From NCBI GenBank assembly GCA_003599535.1, contig QZKQ01000089.1, positions 1-48,188 of the forward strand: a stretch of DNA of 48,188 nt, read 5' to 3'. The position numbers and the translations under genes were made by a program. The DNA is from Candidatus Zixiibacteriota bacterium (lineage in GTDB: Bacteria; Electryoneota; B3-LCP). Each line of letters starts with the position of its first letter. The first letter of the stretch is position 1. Positions 43,157-48,188 of the stretch are shown here, one piece after another. The notes below the pieces were generated by a model. That model did no database searches and was not told the origin of the DNA. It worked only from the letters and a program-made list of their open reading frames with translations.

Positions 43157-43198
43157 GGTAAAAAAACTGTTGTTTTACCACCGGTAAATTGTTATATT
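43157..43198 (+). promoter_or_regulatory. Promoter with three alternating GGTAAA half-sites
   Basis: TTGTTT (43170-43175), 17 bp, TATATT (43193-43198). Over it lie GGTAAAA (43157-43163), its inverse TTTTACC (43173-43179) and GGTAAA (43183-43188), so that two inverted repeats share the middle half-site. The -35 box is inside the operator, which points to repression or close activator contact. Confidence 0.65.
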
Positions 43199-43204
43199 AT
43201 GGCT

Positions 43205-43400
43205 CACACACGCTATTGATGGAACCCCTCAGCGACCCAAAGGGAATGATTCCCTTGCGGCCTCCGGTCCCGCTGGCAGCCTCCATTGCGTCAGGTCCTG
43301 GCCGCGAAAGGCGGTCCGCCACGGCAGTGGTGAACGGAACGCCAGGAAATCCTCACTGCGGCGCGACCTGACGCTGGAATCTCTCTCAGGTTCGCTTTCC
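43205..43400 (+). ncRNA. Structured leader or small RNA
   Basis: Between the promoter and the secreted-protein gene lie about 330 bases without a credible gene. The RNA would begin with a hairpin AAGGGAA-TGA-TTCCCTT (43240-43256). Then a perfect 10-bp pair, GCGTCAGGTC (43288-43297) with GACCTGACGC (43365-43374), encloses inner helices: CCTGGC with GCCAGG, GGCG/CGCC and CCAC/GTGG. This is a closed multi-branch shape, as in riboswitches and structured small RNAs. I compared by eye with cobalamin, c-di-GMP-I, TPP, fluoride and SRP RNA signatures and found no match. Whether it is a leader or a separate RNA is open. Confidence 0.45.
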
Positions 43401-43536
43401 TTACCTTTTATTCATACCTCATTCATCATACTTTAACAACTTCGATGCATCTTCTTGCCCTGCTGCGGCGTATGCAGCCGTTACCGGAACCTACAGACAA
43501 GACGACCATATACCCAAACCTTCCTGGAGGTGAAGT

Positions 43537-45789
43537 ATGTCGCTGAAATTACGATTTCTTTGCGGGCTGACCATGGTGATGATACTGGCGGGAACCGCCG
43601 GCGCCGCGGTGGTCATCAACGAGCTGTTCTATGATCCTGCCAGCACTGACGACAACAAGGAATTCATCGAGCTGTACAATAACGGCACGGCCGCCGTGGA
43701 CCTGGGCGGCTGGCAGATCCAGTGGGGCGGTACCAGCTACAGCTACGGCACCTACACCATCCCGCCGGGAACGATCATCCAGCCGGGCAGCTACTTTCTG
43801 ATCGGCGGCAGCCTGGTGGATTCCCTCTTCGCCGTCACGCCCAACGTTATCCAGTTCTTCAACTTCCAGAACGGCGGCAGCGAAACTGATGCGGTCCGCC
43901 TGAATAACCTGGCCGGCTACACCGACACCTGCCCCTACGACTGGCCCAACAACTACGGGCTGGCCGGCGACCGCAGCAATCCGGCCGATTCGCTGGAATG
44001 CAACCCTGACATTTATTCCGGCCATTCGCTGTCCCGGGTAGCGCCGGGGGTGGACACCGACTACGCCACCGACTGGGAAGACCTGGCCACTCCGACCCCC
44101 CAGGCAGCCGTGGGCGTCGGTACTCCGCCGGTGATTACCAATACCATGCCCAACCCCTACCTGCCGGATCACAACCAGCCGGTGGTCATCAACACCCGCA
44201 TTTACGATGACGGCGCCGTGGATACCGCCCGGGTGCATTACAATCCCGGCACCGGCTTCATCGCCCTGCAGCTTTTCGACGACGGTCTGCACAATGACGG
44301 CGCCGCCGGCGACAGCGTCTACGGCAACACCATCTCCGGCTACCCGGCGGGTTCGGCGGTGACCTTCTACATCCGTGCGGTGGATAACGCCGGCTTGGTG
44401 GCTCTGGCCCCCTCGGGCGCGCCCGGCACCACCTACCGCTATGAGTACCACAATTACGCCAACGTCACCTCGATTGCCGAACTGCGCACCAACGACTCCC
44501 TGGGCGTGCCGACCACCCTGGATGAGATCCACACCGTCATCGGCTACGTGACCGCCACCAGCCAGTTCGGCGCTTCCGGCCCCGCGCACCTCCAGACCAG
44601 CGCTACCGGCGGCCCGGCCATCGCCGTTTTCGACCCGGTGATCAGCACCGCTCCGTGGCTGGTCGGCCAGCAGGTCAAGGTCACCGGCTGGATCGGCTTC
44701 TACAACGGCCTGACCGAAATCGTGGACGATCCTTCCAACTTCAACTATGACCCCGTCATCGAAGTGCTGTCCACCTCATCCGTCGCCTCGCAGTGGATTT
44801 CCGATCTGGATCTTCTGGGCGAAGATGACGAGAGCCTGCTGATCCATGTCCACGGTGTGCGTTTTTGCACCACCGGGACGTTCGCCGGCAATACCAACTA
44901 CTGGGTCACCTCCGGGGCGGATTCCTTCGAGGTGCGGATTGACCAGGATACTGACCTTCCCGGCACCGCCATCCCCACGCTGCCCATCACAGTCCAAGGC
45001 CTCATCTCCCAGTTCGACGCCTCTTCACCCTACACTGCCGGATACCAGTTGCTGCCGCGGTCTACCGCCGACCTCATCCCCGCAGTCACCTGCGTGACCA
45101 TGACGCCGGTAAATCCGCCCATCGTTATCCCCGCCACCGGCGGATCCTTCGATTACACCATCTCCCTGACCAACAATGGCACCGGCCCGGTCCTGATCTC
45201 CAGCCTGCAATTGCAGGCCGAGCTGCCCAACGGGTCGTTCTACAACGTCCTGGCGCAGCCGGTCAGCCTAACGTTGCCGGCCGGCCTCACCGTGACCCGG
45301 ATCAAGGCCCAGACAATACCGGCCACGGCTCCGGCGGGCCTGTACTCCTACCGCGCCATGATGACCTTCCCCATGCTTCCGGAGGTGTTCTCGGACGGCT
45401 TCCCCTTCACCAAGAGCGCCACGCTGCGCGGCGACCAGGTGGTGGAAGAGTGGGGCGGCGAGTGGCTGTGCGACTGGCAGGAGAGCGGCCCTGAGGCCCC
45501 GGTTGCGGCCACGACGGTTCTGCCCCAGGCGCACGCTCTGGATCAGAACTTCCCCAATCCCTTCAACCCCACGACCGCCGTCAGCTATCAGCTCGCCTCG
45601 GCTGACCGCGTCAGCCTGCGGGTGTTCGACACGGCCGGGCGGGTGGTGTCCACCCTTGTGGACGGTTGGCGTGAAGCCGGCGTGCACCAGGTCACCTTCG
45701 ACGGCACGGGGCTGCCCTCGGGGATGTACCTGCTGCGTATGCAGGCCGGTGATTTCACCGCCACGCAGAAGATGATGCTGGTGAAGTGA
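43537..45789 (+). CDS. Secreted lamin-tail-domain protein with C-terminal sorting domain
   Basis: 750 residues; GGAGGTGA lies 5 bases before the ATG. Sec signal 1-23 (ending AGA). Residues about 24-150 are a lamin-tail domain ('VVINELFYDPAST', 'EFIELYNNG', 'LGGWQI', 'GSYFLIGG'). About 205-300 is an Ig-like region for choice of secretion and adhesion ('DDGAVDTARVHY', 'FYIRAVDNAGL'). About 310-520 looks like OB-fold/DUF5689-type units ('GYVTATSQFG', 'VTGWIGFYNG'). The last 85 residues hold 'LDQNFPNPFNPTT', 'LRVFDTAGRVV' and 'GMYLLRMQAG', the FlgD-like/T9SS-type sorting domain of FCB bacteria. It should be exported through the outer membrane. No transport genes lie nearby. The long structured leader implies post-transcriptional control. 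Confidence 0.82.
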   Translation: MSLKLRFLCGLTMVMILAGTAGAAVVINELFYDPASTDDNKEFIELYNNGTAAVDLGGWQIQWGGTSYSYGTYTIPPGTIIQPGSYFLIGGSLVDSLFAVTPNVIQFFNFQNGGSETDAVRLNNLAGYTDTCPYDWPNNYGLAGDRSNPADSLECNPDIYSGHSLSRVAPGVDTDYATDWEDLATPTPQAAVGVGTPPVITNTMPNPYLPDHNQPVVINTRIYDDGAVDTARVHYNPGTGFIALQLFDDGLHNDGAAGDSVYGNTISGYPAGSAVTFYIRAVDNAGLVALAPSGAPGTTYRYEYHNYANVTSIAELRTNDSLGVPTTLDEIHTVIGYVTATSQFGASGPAHLQTSATGGPAIAVFDPVISTAPWLVGQQVKVTGWIGFYNGLTEIVDDPSNFNYDPVIEVLSTSSVASQWISDLDLLGEDDESLLIHVHGVRFCTTGTFAGNTNYWVTSGADSFEVRIDQDTDLPGTAIPTLPITVQGLISQFDASSPYTAGYQLLPRSTADLIPAVTCVTMTPVNPPIVIPATGGSFDYTISLTNNGTGPVLISSLQLQAELPNGSFYNVLAQPVSLTLPAGLTVTRIKAQTIPATAPAGLYSYRAMMTFPMLPEVFSDGFPFTKSATLRGDQVVEEWGGEWLCDWQESGPEAPVAATTVLPQAHALDQNFPNPFNPTTAVSYQLASADRVSLRVFDTAGRVVSTLVDGWREAGVHQVTFDGTGLPSGMYLLRMQAGDFTATQKMMLVK

Positions 45790-45841
45790 CGCCGTCACTG
45801 TGATCGCCTGTTCGGCGCGGCGTGAACAGGGGATAAACCGT

Positions 45842-45877
45842 AGGGGCGGTCCGGCGTGGCCGCCCCTTGCAGTTTTA
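45842..45877 (+). terminator. Terminator after the secreted protein gene
   Basis: AGGGGCGG (45842-45849) pairs with CCGCCCCT (45860-45867); TGCAGTTTTA follows. Confidence 0.7.
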
Positions 45878-45912
45878 TGAAGCAATTTCCCGGGTTGTGA
45901 CATAGCCCAAAA

Positions 45913-45955
45913 CGAAAAACCGCGAGGCGCCAGGGCGGCGGATCGCGGTTCTTCG
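45913..45955 (-). terminator. Terminator of the hydrogenase unit
   Basis: 13-base arms (45913-45925 and 45943-45955) pair with one mismatch. On the minus strand the stem is followed by a T-rich stretch (TTTTGGGC), and the hydrogenase protease gene ends 46 bases before it. Confidence 0.6.
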
Positions 45956-46001
45956 TTCCCGGGGCTCCGGAACGCTTGGTCATTCCGGATTACGGTGTGC
46001 T

Positions 46002-46478
46002 CTATTCCTCCACCAAGTATGCTGATTCATCCTGCAGGTCGGCCAGGATCATGTCCACCGCCCGGCGTACCCCGGCGCGCACTTCCGGGGAACACCCTTC
46101 CCGCAGCAGGTAGGGGTCGGCCACCTCGATGCCGTAGATGACGATCTTTTCGGGCAGATCCATGCCCAGCCCGCGGCCCAGGTCCAGGGCGCCGGAAAGG
46201 CTCAGGTCGTGCACGCAGGAGGCATGCAGTTCACCGCACAACTCCTCGACCTGCATGCGCCGCACGTCGCCGGGACGTCCCCCCGTCATCATGGCGTCCA
46301 CAATGACCGCCCGCCGGTAGCCGGCCAGGTGATCCAGGATGCGGAATCCCCCCACCGCGGCGCTTTTCACCTCGACGTCCTGCTTCAGTTTCGCCTGACG
46401 CAGCAACTCGACGGCCTCCAGACCGGCGCCGTCATCGTGCAGAATGGGGTTGCCCAGCCCCAGGATCACCGTCTTCAT
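46002..46478 (-). CDS. [NiFe] hydrogenase maturation protease
   Basis: 158 residues. 'VILGLGNPILHDDGAGLEAVELL' contains the nickel-sensing acid after GNP.L.DD, 'AVIVDAM' the second acid and 'CVHDLSLSGAL' the conserved H-D-L. The family (HyaD, HybD, HoxW) clips the C-terminal extension of the large subunit after nickel insertion. Its target is the large subunit encoded directly before it; the genes overlap by ATGA and are co-translated. Length is typical. Confidence 0.92.
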   Translation of the reverse strand: MKTVILGLGNPILHDDGAGLEAVELLRQAKLKQDVEVKSAAVGGFRILDHLAGYRRAVIVDAMMTGGRPGDVRRMQVEELCGELHASCVHDLSLSGALDLGRGLGMDLPEKIVIYGIEVADPYLLREGCSPEVRAGVRRAVDMILADLQDESAYLVEE

Positions 46479-47953
46479 GATCGTTTCAGTACCTGCACGA
46501 TTTCTCCGTGCGGATTGCGAAGGTTCACCTCCAGGGGCATCTGCCCGGGCAGGGAATGGGTGGCGCAGCCGAAGCAGGGGTCGTAGGCGCGGAAGGCCAT
46601 CTCCACCATGTTCAGCAGCCCTTCGCCGACCGGCTGGCCGGGCTGAATCACGCCCTGGGCCGCCTTCTTGATGGACATGCTGATGGCGGCGCTATTATTG
46701 GTCGTGCCCACGATCAGGTTGGCCTGCTGCACGATGCCCTTGTCGTCGGTCACGTAATGGTGATACAGGGTCCCCCGGGGGGCTTCCACCACGCCGACGC
46801 CTTCGGTCGGCTTGGCAGTAGGCACGGTACGGATGTTGGGATCGCAAAGGGAGGGGTCCGATATCAACTCCAGGGACTTCTCCGCCGCGTGGAGCAGCTC
46901 GATGATGCGGGCCCAGTGCGTGGCCAGGGTGTGGTGCACCGGCTTGCGCCCCGAGCGGTCGCCGGTCAGGGTCTCGAAGTAACGCTCGTATTCGGCATGG
47001 GCCAGGGGGGTCGTGAGGCCGTCGGCGGCGTTCAGCCGCGACTGTGGGGTGGCCCGGTAAACGCCTGATTCCGGCCCATCCACGAAGCCCTTCCACCCCA
47101 CCTGCTTCAGGTAGGGGTACTTCAGGTAGCTGTACGGCTCGACCCGTTCGGCGATGTGCTGGAGGTAATCCTTCGGCTCAAACTTGCACAGTTCCCTGCC
47201 GTCGGGGCCCACTACGCGGATCTTGCCGTCGTAGAAGTTGACCTTGTTATTTTCATCCACCAGGCCCATGTAGTAGGTCTGGTGGATGTAGGGTTCGGAT
47301 AGGATGAGATTGAGATATTCGGTGTTCTTCAGGACGATGTCGTTGAACACCTGGATGGTGAACTGGCCGAATTCGACGAAGTCCTTGCAGTAGGCCAGGA
47401 AGCGCTTGCGGTCTTCGTCCTTCAGGCCGACCGACACGCCGCCGGGCAGGGAGCTGACCTGGTGGATCTTCTTGCCCCCCAGCAATTCGATGATTTCCTG
47501 GCATTGGGCGCGGTGCTTGATGACCCGCTTACCGGCTTCCAGCCCCACCTTGGCGATCAGCCCCAGAATGTTGCGTTCGGCCACCGGGGCGTGGGGGCCG
47601 CAGACGAAGTCCGGCGCGGCCAGGAGGTAGAAGTGCACCGTATGGTCCGCGGCGTAAAATACGTTGTAGAGCAGCTCCCGCAGCTTCCGGGCGGTGGGGG
47701 GGATGTCCACATGGTACACCGAGTCACAGGCCTTGGCCGAGGCCAGGTGATGCGCTTCCGGGCAGACCCCGCACAGCCGGGTGACGATGCGGGGCAACTC
47801 TTCCACCGGCCGCCCCTGGCAGAATTTCTCGAAGCCGCGCAGTTCGGGGATCTGCAGGTAGGCGTTGGCCACGCTGCCGTCATCGTTCAGGAATATGTCA
47901 ATCTTCCCGTGCCCTTCCAGCCGGGTGACGGGGTCAATCTTGATCTGCTTCAT
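46475..47953 (-). CDS. [NiFe] hydrogenase large (catalytic) subunit, group 3-like
   Basis: 492 residues from the ATG at 47953, with GGAG 6 bases before it (an ATG one codon earlier is too close). 'IDPVTRLEGHGKI' opens the protein. The nickel site is L1 'RLCGVCPEAHH' (C61, C64) and L2 'DPCFGCATH' (C460, C463, ending H466), followed by a 26-residue tail to be removed by the protease. Two-Cys motifs are complete, so it is catalytic. Size and motif form fit group 3 (MvhA/HoxH-like soluble or F420-non-reducing), but the subgroup is not certain. The small subunit gene is not directly upstream; 235 bases to the window edge hold only repeats. It would take up or make H2, feeding the respiratory or conduit chain. 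Confidence 0.9.
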   Translation of the reverse strand: MKQIKIDPVTRLEGHGKIDIFLNDDGSVANAYLQIPELRGFEKFCQGRPVEELPRIVTRLCGVCPEAHHLASAKACDSVYHVDIPPTARKLRELLYNVFYAADHTVHFYLLAAPDFVCGPHAPVAERNILGLIAKVGLEAGKRVIKHRAQCQEIIELLGGKKIHQVSSLPGGVSVGLKDEDRKRFLAYCKDFVEFGQFTIQVFNDIVLKNTEYLNLILSEPYIHQTYYMGLVDENNKVNFYDGKIRVVGPDGRELCKFEPKDYLQHIAERVEPYSYLKYPYLKQVGWKGFVDGPESGVYRATPQSRLNAADGLTTPLAHAEYERYFETLTGDRSGRKPVHHTLATHWARIIELLHAAEKSLELISDPSLCDPNIRTVPTAKPTEGVGVVEAPRGTLYHHYVTDDKGIVQQANLIVGTTNNSAAISMSIKKAAQGVIQPGQPVGEGLLNMVEMAFRAYDPCFGCATHSLPGQMPLEVNLRNPHGEIVQVLKRS

Positions 47954-48023
47954 CATCAACTCCAGAGCTTGGGAGAGATTCCTCGGGCTTGGGTGCGGGC
48001 TTCCGACTCTCAGAAATGTCTAT

Positions 48024-48106
48024 CCTACCGACCTTTACCGGTAGGTCAGACATTCTTGTCTGACATCGATCTCACTCTCTCACTCCTGACAGACAGGAAT
48101 GAGATC
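48024..48106. repeat. Cluster of three palindromes
   Basis: CCTACCG/CGGTAGG (48024-48045), GTCAGACA-TTCT-TGTCTGAC (48045-48064) and a nested pair GATCTC/GAGATC with CTCACTCCTG/CAGGAATGAG (48068-48106). No open frame of protein-like content covers 47960-48188, on either strand. The element separates the hydrogenase large subunit from anything upstream. Confidence 0.6.
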
Positions 48107-48188
48107 TTTGAAATATTCCCAAAACTATCCTCTTTGCGGAGGAACTTTGCTCTTCTTGGGAGGTATGGGGGGTAGAGCCCTACCATTC

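Noticed and set aside
43189..43371. 60-codon open frame in the leader of the secreted protein
   Set aside because: No ribosome site and no protein-like composition; it overlaps the paired RNA arms.
1..48188. CRISPR array
   Set aside because: The repeats seen are palindromic singletons or pairs without regular spacers, and no cas gene is present.

Overview
The window is about 48 kb of mostly high-GC (roughly 65%) bacterial chromosome. The organism looks like a Gram-negative, didermic, probably anaerobic or respiring-on-solids member of the FCB (Fibrobacteres-Chlorobi-Bacteroidetes) sphere or an allied candidate phylum. Reasons: the primary sigma factor (15196-16053) is the short form without region 1.1 that is typical of that group; a secreted protein ends in a FlgD-like 'FPNPFNPTT' sorting domain (43537-45789); there is a peptidase-MA / beta-propeller / outer-membrane-barrel fusion (21763-24939); and there are outer-membrane multiheme cytochromes with a System II cytochrome c maturation gene. 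I cannot resolve the phylum from sequence alone.

Layout. 1-351: end of a family 2 glycosyltransferase gene with a terminator. 436-2933: a conspicuously AT-rich island with an OLD-family ATPase/TOPRIM nuclease and a small lipoprotein. 2934-3933: repeat-rich spacer with palindromic modules and a small zinc-ribbon gene. 3934-10148: AddB-AddA recombination helicase-nuclease pair. 10690-13167: carbamoyltransferase, SxtJ-like membrane protein and a 52-residue DUF5989 protein, closed by a strong terminator. 13455-16397: HtrA protease, RpoD and a tiny Arg-rich protein. 16765-20007: PfkB kinase, SDR oxidoreductase, PAS histidine kinase and a pseudopilin-like lipoprotein in one run. 20077-29156 (minus): MlaF, MlaE, the fusion protease/barrel, CcsA, a one-pass pilin-like protein, YjbQ, a nucleosidase and a DUF362 protein. 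29402-30799: cobalamin-type radical SAM enzyme.

Two gene clusters stand out. At 31433-34313 a porin, an eight-haem periplasmic cytochrome and a nine-haem lipoprotein cytochrome overlap or abut in the same order as the Geobacter ombB-omaB-omcB porin-cytochrome conduit, which suggests electron transfer across the outer membrane; CcsA at 24962-26224 would serve haem attachment. At 34758-39438 a lysine 2,3-aminomutase is translationally coupled to two D-Ala-D-Ala-ligase-like ATP-grasp enzymes, followed by a GNAT acetyltransferase and a third ATP-grasp enzyme. This looks like a dedicated pathway that makes and ligates beta-lysine, and I do not recognise it as a characterised system. A 16-base element just upstream of the -35 box of this operon recurs exactly upstream of the -35 box of a PadR regulator gene (42392-42967), which hints at a regulatory link.

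The right end holds a PAS histidine kinase and a PilZ protein (minus), PadR (plus), a long structured leader with a three-half-site operator before a lamin-tail secreted protein, and on the minus strand a [NiFe] hydrogenase large subunit with its maturation protease but no small subunit in view. No tRNA, rRNA, CRISPR array or transposase gene was found. Several promoters share a TTGAC-like -35 box, 16-18 bp spacing and a TATATT/TATTTT -10 box.
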